Source: Monocercomonoides exilis
Taxonomy: Eukaryota > Preaxostyla > Oxymonadida > Polymastigidae
Direction of reading: 5' to 3'
Length of the DNA stretch: 64,000 bases
Assembly (NCBI GenBank): GCA_001643675.2
Contig: LSRY02000030.1
Coordinates: 544,501-608,500, forward strand
The stretch's first letter is position 1, and the number at the start of each line of letters is the position of its first letter. The position numbers and the translations under genes are program-made. Under the pieces are notes generated by a model. It did not search any database. It was not told where the DNA came from and saw only the letters and a list, made by a program, of their open reading frames with translations. Positions 49,436 to 62,700 of the stretch are shown here, piece by piece.

Positions 49436-52400
49436 TTATTTTCTATCCTTCACCAGCAAAAATAAAGACTTATCAGAAGTGGATAAAGGTTTTTCTGTTG
49501 TAGCAGTTACGGTCGAAGGAAACTGTTCAACAGAAAATTGGGAATTTTGCTGGGCGAGCTGCGGAATAGGCCTAACTCTTCTGATCTGAGAAGGTCCTGT
49601 GGGTTTCTGGGCAAACAAGGACGGGGCGGAAGTGGGTGAAATGAAAGCAGAAGTGGAAGCAGAAGAGAAAGAGGAGAGAGAAGAAAGGGAAGAGAAAGGA
49701 GAATTAGCAGAAAATGGGCGAGAAGAGAGCGAATTTTGGCTTTGGAAGGAGGAAAAGGGCTGGTGAGGTGAAGCAGCTGGGTTGTATGAGGATTGGATGG
49801 GCTTGGGATGTGCTAGGGAGCAAGAGGAAGAAGAAGAAGAAGAAGAAGAAGAAGAAGAAGAAGAAGAAGAAGAAGAAGAAGAAGAAGAAGAAGAAGAAGA
49901 AGAATGTGATTGAGAAGAAGCTGATTTAACAGCGAATGGATAAGAATGAGTGGATGGGTATGCCATATTTGTAGAAGGAGAGAACCATCTTTGTGAGGGA
50001 GAAATAATTGGAGTGGAAGAAGAAGAAGAAAGAGAAGAAGAAGAAAGAGAGGAGGAAAAAGAAGAAGATAAATCTTGTTGAATAAGAGGAGAAGAATGAG
50101 ATTGAGATTGAGAGGAAGAAGAAGAATTCTGTGATGTTCTTCTCAGCTCAGCAGAATAACCAGAAGACGGATAATTAAACAAATTATCATCATTTTCTCT
50201 TTCTCTTTCTCTTTCCCTCTCTTTCTCTCTTTCTCTTTCTCTCTCTCTTTCTTTCTCTTCCTCCTCTTCTTCTCTTCTCATTGCCTCAATCTCCTTCACA
50301 ATTATCTCTTCCTCTTCTTCTTCTTCTCTCATCCTCTTCAATTCCATCCGTCTTTTGTACCATTTCGCTATCCTGTTTGAATAAACTCTGCATTTACACT
50401 CACAATGCTTGTAATAATATTTCATTTGATTGTACATCAACTTCGAGAAATCTATTAAATCTTTCTTTATGTCTTCTTCTTCTTCTTCTTCCTCTTCTTT
50501 CTCTTCTTTCTTCTCCTTCTCCTCTTCTCTTTTAACTTCGTTCTCTTCTCCATTTTCATCAAAGTTTGCTGAATTTTGCAAGCTTTCTTCTGCTTCTCTC
50601 AGAATTGTTGGTTCATTTCGATTCCTTTCATTCTCTTTCTTCTCTTTCTCCTTCTCCTTCTCTTTCTCTTCTTCCATCTCCTCTTCCTTTTCTCTTTCTC
50701 TTTCCTTTTCTCTTTCCTCTCCCTCCCCTTCTCCTTCTCTCTCTTCTCTCCCTTCCTCCTTCCTCTCCTCTTCTCTCCTCTTCTTCTCCCTCTTTTCCTT
50801 CCTCCTGTGCACTTTCATATACAAACTTATCCATTTCAACCCCATTCTCAATGAAAACAACCCCAAAATCGCAAAGAAAACAATGCAAAACAAGAGCGAA
50901 AAGCAGAAAGTTGTTTGAGAAGAAGCAGGAAGCAGCAAAAACTGCACGCAAACTGCAAAAAGGAAAGAAAGAATGACTTTAATCAGAGTGAAAGGAAGGA
51001 ACAAGACACCAACAAAGGAGAAAAGAGGGGAGAATGAAGAGCGAATGGAATAAGAAGGATGAGTCAGTTTTTGTTTGGCTTGGCACAAAAATGAGTATTT
51101 GTGGAGAGGAAAAGAGGAAGCGATGGTTTGGTTGTCTGATAAAAGAGAATACTGTCTTGTTGTTCTTTTGCGATGATCCATTCTGTAATTGTATGAAATC
51201 GTGTTGATTGAATCTGAATTTGAAGAAGAAGAAGAAGAAGAAAACTGCTTTTCTTGTCTTTTCTCTGTTTCTTTTGGTATTCTTTGAGGATATCTTGATA
51301 AACTATCTGGAATATACTGCGTTCGTGTTTCGTATCTTTCTTCTCCTTCTTCTCCACTTTCTCCTTCTTTTTCTTCTCCCTTTCCGCTTTTTCTTCCTTT
51401 TCTTCCTTTTCCATCTTGTCTTTTAGTAACATCAATTGCATTTTGTGTCAACATATCGTTTATTTCACTTTGTGTATCAGCCATAATTGAATGGTATGCC
51501 CCCATCACAGAATTAGATGGAGAACAAGAAATGCTTTCTTCTATCCAATTCACAAAGGAAAACGAAAATGATTGCAAATTTTGAATTTGTTCTTCTTCAG
51601 ATAATTCTGATGGTTTGACAGGAGTTGATTCAGTATTATTATTATCATTATTAAGAATTGTGTTGTTGTTATCATTTAAAGTCTCATTCATTGAAGAAAT
51701 GCCATTGGTTTTGTTTTGTTCTTCTTCAACATTATTTACATTAGCATTCTTTTTTTCTTTTTCACTTTCTTCCTCTTTCACCTCTGAAGTTGCATTCACA
51801 TTAACATTCTCAATACCAGAATTCTCAATCGTGCTATTTATTGTATTAATTATTGCCTGTTCATTGATATTTTCTTTGTTTTCATTGTTATTATGCAAGG
51901 TTTCATTTTTGTTGATTTCATTCTGAAGCTCCTTAAATATCTTCTCTTTTGACTTAACTTCAGTTTGTTTATTTGTTTGCTTTTCTTCTTCTTTTTTCTC
52001 TTCCACTTTCCCTTTCACTTCACCTTCAAAGATATTCCCTTCCTCATTCAATCTATTGTTATAATTATAATTATAATGATTATAATCATTATTATTGCTG
52101 TTGTATGTGCCAAACATCATCCTCTCTGCATTCTGATAGAACAGATCAAACGCTGTCTGTCTGTTTATTCCACATTCTTCATCGATTCTATTCAACTGAA
52201 GCAATCCCTCCACCACACTCATTTCATTCCAGTGCTTCCCATTTGATTTCGCATCAAGCTTGTAAAATGTGCTGTTTCTATTGATATTGTTATTCATAGA
52301 AGAAGAATTATAGTTTGAATTAGAAGAAGATAATGAAGAAGAAGAAGAAGAAGAAGAAGAAGACGTTTCTAATACTGTATAGCCCAATTTCCATGGCCAC

Positions 52401-54936
52401 ATTCTCTTCATCACCTTCTGCCTCAGCTCTCTTCGTGTGACAGTTGGTGTGCTGCTTGTCCAACACAAATATTCTTCTGACTGTTTTGCCAGCTCCTCTT
52501 CCATCACCTTCATCAAAAGAGGTGTTGAAATCTTCTCTTTCTCTCTTCCTTTCAAATTTGAATGGTTTATTCCTCTTGTTGTGGCTGTGTCGACAAGCTG
52601 GATGGGGTTTGGCTGCTGACGAGGAATGCATTTCAGTCTTCTTGTTTGTGAATACAAATCTATTGCTCTGTTTGATTCTTCTCTTTCTCTTTCTTCTCTA
52701 TCTCCTTTTCCATTGTAATTGTTGTTGTTATTATTATCTCCATCTTCTTTCTTCAAATGAGCAAATTTTGAATCCAATTTATTCTCTTTCCCATTTTCCA
52801 TCAAAGAAGACTGCTTGAGCTGCCCAAATGAGAAGAAAGAAGCCAAAAATGAGTCTGGAAGTTTAACTCGTCTGTATTCTCTATCACACACTGCAGTTAC
52901 AATTGGCTGTGAAGTAGTAGTAGTAGTAGAAGAAGAAGATGAAGAATGAGAAAGAGAAGGATCAACGGCGATGCAATCAGCATGGCGAGGGCAAGGAATA
53001 CAAGAAGACAGAGAAGCAGAAATGATCGAGGAAGAAAGAGCAGATTGAATAGACAATGAATTATTAGCTGATAAAAGCAGATAATGTGGTTCAGAAGATA
53101 AACGAGAAAGAACAGAATGTGGAAGATGGAGAGGGCGATGGAGGGAATTTATCGGGGTGGGGCAATAAGGTTTTGTGTATGTGTCCTTCCAGTTGTTGAA
53201 AGTTGTCACAAGAAACAGTCGTTTGAAGACGGATTTGAGGAAATTGAAAGAAGGTTGGATGAAACGAGAGTAGAAATGGATTGAGCTGATGGAGGAAATG
53301 ATGGAAGAAATGAATGAAGAAGAAGATGGAGGCATTTGTTGATTAGGAACAGAAGAAGAAGAAGAAGAAGAAGAAGATGTTGATGATGAAGATGTCAAAT
53401 ATATTGCAACTCCTGCAGTTACAAGCAACGCAAATCCGACTGCAAACAAAGCAAGTCTTCGTTTTGGTGAGTCAAATCTGTTTTTGATTGAAGAAACATA
53501 ATTTTTGGTTTTGGTACACGTTCTTTTTGTGAATTGTTTCGCTTTTTGAAACAGAGGAAGATTGAAAAATGATCGAAAACTGCGCAAAATTGAACTTAAA
53601 GCAGAAATGTGGAAGTCTGAGAAGTTGAACAAGACTTCATTCAAATTGGGTGAAGAGTATGGATCTGGTTCAGGCGAGTCAGAATATTTGCGAAGATTCT
53701 GGTTGATATATGTGTCTGTCTGTGTGACAGAGAAGGGGAGATTATCAGAAGAAGAAGAAGAAGAAGAAGAAGAAGAATTAGATGAATCTGTCTTGTTTTG
53801 TTTTGAAGATCTTCTTTGCCTAGTTGATTGCTCTTCCTTTCCTTCTTCTCCTTCTTCTTCTCTTTCGTTTGATTCTCTTTCTATTTTCGCTCCCTTTCCA
53901 GACCTTCTTCTTGTCAAAGGTGTTTCATAACTATCCTCTTTTTGCATGTTCTCTTTCTCTTCTTCTTTTTCCTTTTCTGATTCTGAATCGTGCTCCGTTT
54001 CTGGTTCTTCTTTTTCTTCGTCTTTCTTCGTCTTCCTTCGAGTCTGTCTTTTCTGAGGTGATTTTGGTGGAAGCGGAGGCTTTTTGCTTGTTCTTTTCCT
54101 CTTAAGCTCAGCGTGTTCTTGTTCTTCATTCTCTTCGCTTTCTTCTCTTTCTTCCTTCTTTGTGCCAGTATGTCGTGTTGACATTCTCGTAGGTGATGGA
54201 GGTGTAGTTATTCTTTTTGATTTTGACCTTGTTGATGCTCTTGCAGTTTTTGAAGGCGTTTTTGTAGTTTCCTTCTCATCTGCTTCTGGGGACACAGACG
54301 ACCTCAAATTATATCTTGATTTGTGGGGGGTCACTTCAAGGGGAAGAGGCGGAGTTGCAGTTCCAATATTTGCTAATTCCGAATCCAATGTTTCATTTGA
54401 ATCTGGAAGAAGTGGAGAAGTTGGATTTAGTTTTTTGTACTGATTTATAAGCCGAGGGAGGTTATCAATCGCATACAATGTGGAAGGTGTTGGGGGATTG
54501 AGAATATTTCCATTGTCAATTCTTGAAGAAGCTGGGGTGCGAGTTGGAGGAAGAAACTGTGAAGAAGGCAACAATGAATTAGTTGAGGATGAACTAGATG
54601 AAGAACGAGATCTACGTTCCGAAACTATCTCACCTGCATCTGTTCCATTATCAGAAGAAATATGACGATTTGTAACATCATCTTGAAAATTCGTTGTAGC
54701 ATCATCTAAATCTATATTTTCCTTTTTCTTTCGAAGGGGAAATAGATTTTTTAATTTACCAAAAGCAGCTGAGAACTTTGATTTTGGTTTTTGCGACGAG
54801 TCAATCTCATTAATGTTCTCCGTAATTTCAGCCTAAATTAAAAATTTACATTTTTTATTTCCAATTCATTTTAAAATATAAATTAAGTTCATTGAATACA
54901 GTTCATCAAATTAATACAAACCTCCTCAGAAGACAT
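49436..54936 (-). CDS. large MAN1/Src1-like inner nuclear membrane protein (MSC-type domain), low-complexity rich
   Basis: Exon 1 is 54936-54922 (MSSEE), exon 2 is 54832-49436; the intron 54921-54833 is GT-AG and in phase. The product is about 1,803 residues and ends in TAA. The N-terminal part is Ser/Arg/Lys/Glu-rich and likely nucleoplasmic. A transmembrane helix (LALFAVGFALLVTAGVAIYLT, near 53455-53395) follows. Next comes a Cys-containing segment starting CIPCPRHADC (near 53000) and including EYLCWTS and DEECGINRQ, resembling the lumenal MSC domain of MAN1/Src1/Heh proteins. A hydrophobic pair (near 51010-50850) and a Glu/Lys/Arg coiled-coil-like, then Ser-rich tail complete it. Topology and the CxxC..C spacing support the call; I see no clear LEM or HeH motif at the N terminus. 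Poly-Ser runs come from TCT repeats. It may tether chromatin to the nuclear envelope. Confidence 0.6.
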
Positions 54937-55221
54937 TAAAATTACGTTTCTTTCAAATGATTGATCAGATAAAAAGCAAAACAGGAATATTATACAATGA
55001 AATCAAATTTTTATGGGTAAGAATGAAATTAAAAAAAGAAAAAGTATCTTACAACATCGTTTGGTGTAAAACTAACTTTTTACAAATTATTTTTATAACA
55101 AAGAAAATCTGTCATCAGCCTGATTTGGCACGATCATATGTCAGATTTTCAACGAATTTATATGTTGGATTTTTTTTATTTTTTTTAAGAATAGAAGTAA
55201 TATATCATCTATTTTTTTTTT

Positions 55222-55579
55222 TCATTTTTCCTCAAATTTCATTGATTCTGAAGATAACACATCCTCCGAATCATCAGAGCCCTTCAAAGAATTCTGCGAA
55301 AGCGGAGCCGGGGGAATAAAAGACGTCTGTTTTGCATCTTCCCCAAAGTGAATTCTGGGTGTGTTCATAACAGCATTCGAAGCAAGGGTTGAAGTTGCCT
55401 TTCGAATGGCACTTGAATAAATTCCATCTGATTGTTTGTTTTCTGATGAAGAAAGAGAAGAAATGTTTGATTGAAGCAAAGATGATTGCCTGGGCTTCTT
55501 CATACTGCCACCAAAGAGAACAAGCCCTCCTCCTCCTCCGCCTCCAAAAGTGTTCGAATGACTTCTTCTTCTGAATAGA

Positions 55580-55611
<32 letters not shown>

Positions 55612-58600
55612 AGAGGAAGATGATGAAGAGAAATGAGATAAACCAATATTCATCAGATCCTCTTTAACGGAAGAAGATGTATGAAAAGCTGGTTGCGATG
55701 GTTGCGTTGACTGAAAAGAAGAAGAAGAAGAAGAAGATTTCATTCTCATTGCAGCATTCATCCCTTTGCTTGATTGTTTTGATTCTTCCTCTTCTTCTTC
55801 TTCCTCTTCTTCTTCTCTCTTCATTGAAATGTTTCTGTTTGCACCGCCTAAAAGAGAAGGAGGAGCTGTGATTGCGGTTGTATTGACAACAATATCAGAT
55901 GATTGAGAAGAAGAAGAAGAAGAATTTGAAGTGAATGATGGAGAAGAGGAAGAAGAGGAAGAAGAAGAAGAAGCTGAAAATGAACTGTTAAACCATCCTT
56001 TCTTGCTCCCACTTCCATTCAAACTTAAACTTTCCTTCCCTTTCCCTCTCTCCTTCTCCTTCATCTCCCTTTCCCTCTCTTTCTCCTTCTCCTTCTCCTC
56101 CAACCCTCTCTTATACTCTTCCTCCATCTTCTTCACCGTCAGCATTTCCTCTTTCCTCCTCCTCCTCCTCTCCTCATACGACAACTTCAGTGAAAAAAAC
56201 ATGGGCCCCAGCTCAGCCAGCCACCTCCCATCAACTGCAGTGACACACTGCATGTACTCCTTCGTCGTCATCACCAGCTCATGATACACAATGTAATCTG
56301 GTGGCTGCGTCCCAAACAGAGCAGAGGTTGGATGCAGATGACACGGCGCTCCTGTTCTCATGTTCACATACTGCCCGATCCCTTTCAGCTTCGCGGCCTG
56401 GTGGAAGTAGCTGGCACAGATGCACTTCCGCACCAAATCAAAGTTTCCGCAGCACGATTGATTCGGATTCATCTTCGCTTTTGTCACAATATCCACCAGC
56501 TGCTGTCGTATTTCCCTTGCTCTCTCCATCGCCTTTGGCTGGATGAAGTGCCTGTTGCACCATTCTCTGTTGAATCTGTTGCGCTCACAGTGTTTGTACA
56601 CCTCCAGCAGTGTCAAATGATCACTTCCAGGCACAAAGAACTTTTCTCTCTCTCTGTCGCTCTCTTCCTCTTTCTCCTTCGGCCGGTGGAAGATGTTCTG
56701 TGCAGACAGCATCGACACAATCGTCAGAATCTCATTGGTGCAGCCCAACTCATCCGCAAAGCAGATCATCTTCGACAAAGGCGGATCCAGCGGAAACTCC
56801 ACCATTTTCTCGCCCAGTCTTGTCAGTTTCCCCTCGTTTGTGAGTGCCTGCAGCATCCACAGCTGATACATGGACGAGATGATGTTCTGCTGTGGAGGCG
56901 GGTCGAGAAACTGGAAGTCCAGCAGATTGTCCACGCCCAGCGACTTCAGCAGCAGCAGGATGTGCCCCAAGTTCGTCCTCTGCACCTCAGGCACAGTGGT
57001 CGTGAGCAGATAGCTCTGATACGTCAGCTCTGTGTAGAGTCTGTAGCACTGCCCGGGCTCTGTTCGGCCTGCCCTGCCTGCTCTTTGATTAGCACTTGCT
57101 TGTGAAATCGGAGTCAGCTGAAGGGTGTCCATACCCACAGCCGCGTTAAACACCTTCAGCTTGCAGAAACCTGTGTCGATGACATACCTAATCCCATCCA
57201 GAGTGAGGGAGGTTTCAGCAATGTTTGTCGCCACCACACACTTTCTGATAGGAGCTGGCTCGAAAATCTTTGCCTGCACATCTGCCGGCAGCTGGGCGTG
57301 AATGCGCAAAAGTAGCAGAGGGCGTGCACGTTCTTTTTGCTCCTCCAGCCGCTCAGTGATGGCAGCACAGCAGCAGTCGATGTCCTCTTTTCCTGGCATA
57401 AACACAAGAATATCTCCCTTCTGGTCATTCGACTGCAGATGGATCGCCAGCACATGCTTCACTGCCGCCTCTACATAGTCCATCACGTTCTGCTTGGCAA
57501 ATAGCACTGTGACGGGAAAGGTCTTTCCAGGTATCCGAAACACAGGCGCCCCGCCGAAGAACGAAGAGAAGCGCTCAGCATCCATCGTGGCTGAGGTCAC
57601 GATGAACTTCAAATCTGCCCGGCGAGGCAGAATCTGACGCATAATGCCAAAGAGCACGTCGGTGTTCAGCGATCGCTCGTGCGCTTCGTCCATCACAATG
57701 ACAGAGTACTTGCTGAGGACTGGGTCGTGCAGAGTCTCGCGGAGCAGGACTCCCTCCGTCATGTACTTCACCACTGTCTTCTCACTTGTCATATCTTCAA
57801 AACGGATGGAATAGCCCACTTCTTCGCCAAGCTTCACACCGATTTCGTCAGACACCCTTTGAGCTACAGAAATCGCAGCCACACGTCGAGGTTGGGTGCA
57901 GCAAACTATTCCGTTTCTTCCGTACCCGTCTTCAAATAAATATTGTGGAATTTGCGTTGTTTTTCCTGAGCCTGTTTCACCAACAATTACCACAATTTGA
58001 TTCTCTCTAATAATCTGTAAGAGCGAATCGCGAACAGCATAAATAGGAAGAGATTCCCTCTGTTGTTTAATTGTTTTTGTCTTGGCAAAATCGGAAACAG
58101 CTGTATCCTTAGTTGATTTTAAATATTTTCCAAATTGATTCTTCTTTCTGTAATCAACAACTTCCTCAAATGGCTCAGCTGGAGAATCTAAAGGTTCATC
58201 GCCATCTGGTATCAAAAATAAAACACAGCAAAATCATTAAATAATCGAAAAACAGAAATATAATTAATATTGAATAAAAGTGTTAAAAATTAGTAAATCT
58301 TAAATGGAAAATACCTATATCTTCTTTTGGATCTGCGCCAACAATAAGTCCCAAAGTCGATGTTGGATTTATTTCCCAAGGCTTGGAAGATTCTTTTTTC
58401 CTTTCCTTCTCAATTCTCATGCGAGAAACGAGTGCAGATCCCTCTCGTGCTGCTTTTGCAATATCGGATGTTGAGTCTTTAATGACTGGAACAGGTTCCA
58501 GTTGTTTTGTGTAACAGACTCGACCATCTAAAAACGGAGGAGTCAAATTTGATACAATTAGCTCAACTCTTTCTTCAATTTCATCATCGACTTCTAAATC

Positions 58601-58714
58601 AGCTTTTTGGCGAGAAACAACCCCAGAAGAAAGCAGCCTATCTTCTTCCCATTTATCAACATCTTTTTGCATGAAAAAAATAAAATAATGAAAAACAGGA
58701 TGATCGGCAACCAT
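55222..58714 (-). CDS. PRP16: pre-mRNA splicing factor DEAH-box ATPase Prp16/DHX38
   Basis: Exon 1 is 58714-58315 and exon 2 is 58205-55222; the intron 58314-58206 is GT-AG with correct phase; about 1,127 residues, stop TGA. Exon 1 carries the Prp16-specific N-terminal stretch ([51 protein letters not shown]). Exon 2 has [13 protein letters not shown] (Walker A), [33 protein letters not shown], then HA2 and OB-fold regions with [10 protein letters not shown] and [14 protein letters not shown]. Prp16 remodels the spliceosome between the two catalytic steps. The N-terminal region is shorter than in animals or yeast (an upstream exon cannot be excluded; a second ATG lies 14 codons in), and a Ser- and Lys/Glu-rich C-terminal extension of about 300 residues is unusual. 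A functional splicing system fits the introns seen here. Confidence 0.96.
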
Positions 58715-58942
58715 TTATTAAAATATTATGTTCTCAAAAACACACAAAACATCACGACTCAAGACAAGATAATATCTCATCCAATTAAGCTAGAATGCTG
58801 ATATGGTAGAAGTTATTGCCTTGAGGCGTTTAAAAAAAGCCCAAAGGAAAAAGTTATATAGAAAAAAAGTTATGTGGATTGAATTCTCGAATAAAAATAC
58901 AGGAAGTTGAAAGATTATAGAAGAGAAGGGTGGTGTGAAAAT

Positions 58943-59583
58943 CTACTCTTTGCCTTTATTCTTCAATCTAAGCATCATCTGTTTCATTCTCTCAACATCT
59001 TTCTCGTGTGTTGTTTGGAAATCACACATGTCAGCTGCAGCAGCCCATGGTGCTGCAGTTTTCTTGTTTTCCAAGAAAACTGCTTCTTCCTCTCTTAAAA
59101 AATTGATTGAAAAATAAATCATATGTTATAAAAATTCCAAAATTCAAACTGATTCTTCTTTTTCTGTGTTTCAATCATCTGGGCGCGTTCAGTTAGAAAT
59201 GATTCTTTCTCTCTTTCAGCTTGACCAAGTGTTTCTTCAAGCATTTTTGCTGCATTGTCTCTCAATTTTTGCAAGTCAATAGCATGTTGCGCATAATAAC
59301 GTCTGCAAGAGTTTGAAATATGATTGTTGCAAACATAAAAAAATGCAAAGATATTTGACTAAAATTCATACTGCATTGGAGTCTCCTCGGGAGCAGATGA
59401 AGCAGATGCTGATTCAACATCATCAGAGGGTATTGACTCAGTTTCACCCTCAGCTTCAGGTGACGCTTCAGCTTCAATAAATTCAGTTGTTTCGATTGGG
59501 TCAGTTACAACTTCCAAGGTTTGTTCTTCAGGGTGTTCTAATTGAATGAGGGTCTCTCCGTTTTCCTCGATTGTTTCGCTCAT
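58943..59583 (-). CDS. CLC: clathrin light chain
   Basis: Three exons: 59583-59372, 59302-59150 and 59093-58943; both introns are GT-AG and keep the frame; 171 codons, stop TAG at 58943-58945. The N-terminal third is acidic and poorly conserved. The middle is a helical heavy-chain-binding stretch (RYYAQHAIDLQKLRDNAAKM, AEREKESFLTERAQMIETQ). The C terminus has the typical Trp-containing end with DVERMKQMMLRLK, matching the DVSRMR..L.LK motif of light chains. It stabilises and regulates the clathrin lattice in endocytosis and Golgi transport. Short size and acidic N terminus fit the family. It is divergent from the Sec6-like gene with 213 bp between start codons. Confidence 0.85.
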
Positions 59584-59796
59584 GTTGAAATCGATCTAGT
59601 TCAATGGGATCTAACCAAACGTACTTTTTTTTCTCCCATTTTACATTTTTGAGATTTTGAAGAAAAGCATCAAATATCGCAAGAGTTAAATTGTGCTATT
59701 TTCTTTTTTCCCTAATATTTCTCATTTTATCTTGAAAATTCATTTTTGAAAAAACTTCAGGGAAATTAGATCATTAAAGTATTTTATTCGATTTAT
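59584..59796. promoter_or_regulatory. shared divergent upstream region of clathrin light chain and the Sec6-like gene
   Basis: 213 bp separate two start codons pointing away from each other, so both promoters must lie here. It is AT-rich with T and A runs. I recognise no defined initiator or TATA motif with confidence. Confidence 0.55.
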
Positions 59797-62700
59797 ATGA
59801 ATAATGTCTGTTCATTAGAACAAAAAGCGTTGTCTAAAATTGCAACAATACCAAATACACTTGCGGATTTGGAAAAAAGGCTGATTCAGGTTAGGGCTGA
59901 CAAGCAACGATTGACATCCACTCTTCAAGCATCAGTGCATTCTCTTCTGACTGAATCCGGGCTGGCACTTAATTGTTTGAAAAATTGTAGAGATCTTTCC
60001 GCAGAACTTGATCAAGGGTATGCCTTTCCATTTTTTTCATTGATTGTGTAGCTATTTTTGATATTTTAAAGAACTCATGATTCCTATTTGTACTGCCAAT
60101 CTTGTTCTGAAAAAATAGAAATTTTTCAAAAAGCAAAAGGGTTGGTTATCAAAAAGCGAAACATAGAAGCAACTCTTGAACAAGTTAAGGCGCTTTTTAC
60201 AACACCTCTACAAGTTTGCATTTGGGAAAGTATTTTCATCATAAAGTGTAAGTTCTATTTTTGGAAAAAATTTTATAGATAAAAAAAGTTAATATTCAGC
60301 TCGAAGATGAAGAAGAAAATCTGTACATTATTTATCAATCACTTCGTGCTTTAACTGATTTGCGAACAGATCTTCTTTCTGTGACAAATGGAGTTCGAGA
60401 GGAAGATTTCAATCGATGCTACACATATTTCAGTGAAATTCCTCAACTTGTTGGAAGATACAATGAGCGAGTGACAAAAGCAATTGAATCATTGTTCAAA
60501 TTCTGTGAAGTATGAAAGATTATTTGAATCCTTAAATTTTTTGTATTTAAATTGTTAAAATTGAATACTCATTGTTTTTATCTTCTTATTTCGTTTTGGT
60601 AAATGATACTATGGCTTTTGTTTTTAATTATTTATTTATTTTATCTCGATGTTGTTATTTTTAGGATAACGATGAAGATAGAATTCGTGATCTTATTGCA
60701 GTGATTGAATTTGATGAAAGATGCGATGACCGACACTTTCTGTTTGGACAACGCACAATTGAGCCTTATGAGTTTAATGTGGATCCTCGCTTGATCCGAC
60801 CTGCAAAGCAGTTTTTTTACATTTTGGCAGATGTCATCAGAGACAGAATTGTGAACACAAGAAAAGCAGCATTTGTATGTTTATTTTGATGCATTTATCT
60901 GTTTTTTTTTTTTTTTTTGTTATGTCGTTGAAACAAGCTGTATTTTTTTATAGCTTTCTTTTTGTTAAATCTTAATTTATTTTTTTATTTCATCTCTTTT
61001 CTTTTTATCTTCCTGATCATCAAATGATAAAATAACTATCTTTGTTGTTATTATTTTCCGGCACATCACTTATATATATATATATAATTATTTAATATTA
61101 TTTAATTTTATTTCCTAGGAGAACGACCCAGAAACTGTCAGTTCTGCGCTCTTGTCGATGATTGATGACGTGGCGCTGTTCCACAACAAGCTGATGCCTC
61201 TGGTGGAAGACAGAGAAGATCCAATTGTGATTACCATTCCTCCGAGTGTGGCTGAGAACTTGATTGCACAGGACACGAGGCTGAAGCAGCTGTCGATGGA
61301 GAACAAGCACAAGAAGAAGAACGAAGGGGACGCGAGGGCGAGGAGGAAGAAGGAGAGGAAGAGGAAGATTGAAAGTGCAGAGGGAGAGAAAACACTGGGA
61401 AGAGATGCAGCGCAGCTGACTTCTTTGTCTGACACCATTTCATCCACTTCTTCTTCCTCTTCCTCTTCTTCTTCTTCCTCTTCTTCTTCTTCTTCTTCTG
61501 AAGGTATGCTATTTGCCGATGAAGAGGAAGAGGTGTGGACCTTCTGCGATGAAGACGACAGCCTGTGGACAACATTTGTGATTACATTTGATCAAATCAT
61601 GGCTGAGAACTTTATGATTCTGGTGGATGTGTTTGAGACACAGGGGAGACTGCAATATTCGACTTCTTCCATCATTAAATTGGGTGTGTGATTTGAGGAG
61701 AAGTAATCAAGTGAAGAGAGAAAAAAAAAGGAAATAAATTATTTGTCTTTTGTTCTTCAAAGGATGAAAGGAAGAAAGGAAGTTTTATTTTTGATTGCCA
61801 TGATGTCTCGTTTTTCTCTTTTCATTTCTATTTTATTTACACCTTTTTTTTTCTCTCTTCTATTCAAAATTATTTCACTTATTTCTTCTCTTCCCTTCCC
61901 TTCTCTTCTCTTCTCTCCCCTCCACCCCTCCTTCAGTTGAATTCCCTCATCTGTACAAAGAGAAGATGCTCACAGCAGGTGTCTCAGACGAGCTGCTGGG
62001 TTCAGAAAAGCTAATCAGAGCAGTCAGCGGGCTTACTGCCATCTACGTGAGGAGCGTGATGGAGAATGCGAACGAGTCGTTAGACAGAATTTCGAATGAT
62101 TGTGTTCAGCTGGAAGGCGATTTCATGATTACTGATGCTTTGAGCACACTACAGATTAAGCTGAATAAGATACTCGGTGTGTTTGGTTTATAGATTGTTT
62201 CGAAGTGAATGGAAAAAAAAAAAAATAAATGGGGGAGGGGGTGAAGAGAGAAGAAGGGCTTTATGTGGGGAATATTTGATGACTTTATTGTTGAATTGCA
62301 ATATTTAATATTTATTTTGAATGAAAATGTTTTTCTTTCTTTCTTTCTTTCTTTTTAAACTTTAACATTTTATTCTTTTATGTGTTATTTCTGTTTTATT
62401 GTTCAGAGGAAGCAATGCAGTATGGAAAGTTGCTACTGGCAGCCACAGTCATCCCAGTGTATAGGCAGATAATTGAGCGATATCGAGATAATCTGCTTGG
62501 AAAGTGTGTATTTATTTGATGCCTTTTTATCAAATATATATAAATCTTCTTATTATTGCATTTATCATTTTATTTACTAATATTTTAAATCCAACTTGAA
62601 ATTGTTATGTTTTCAATTAAAATACATTTGATTTATTAATTCATAATCTTTCTCTCATTCTCTTTATCACAATTTCTCAATTTTTTTTTCTTTTTTTTTT

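Noticed and set aside
50281-50976. Leu/Ser/Phe-rich plus-strand frames opposite the MSC-type gene and Prp16
   Set aside because: They are complements of the Glu/Lys-rich and Ser-rich coding tracts on the minus strand.
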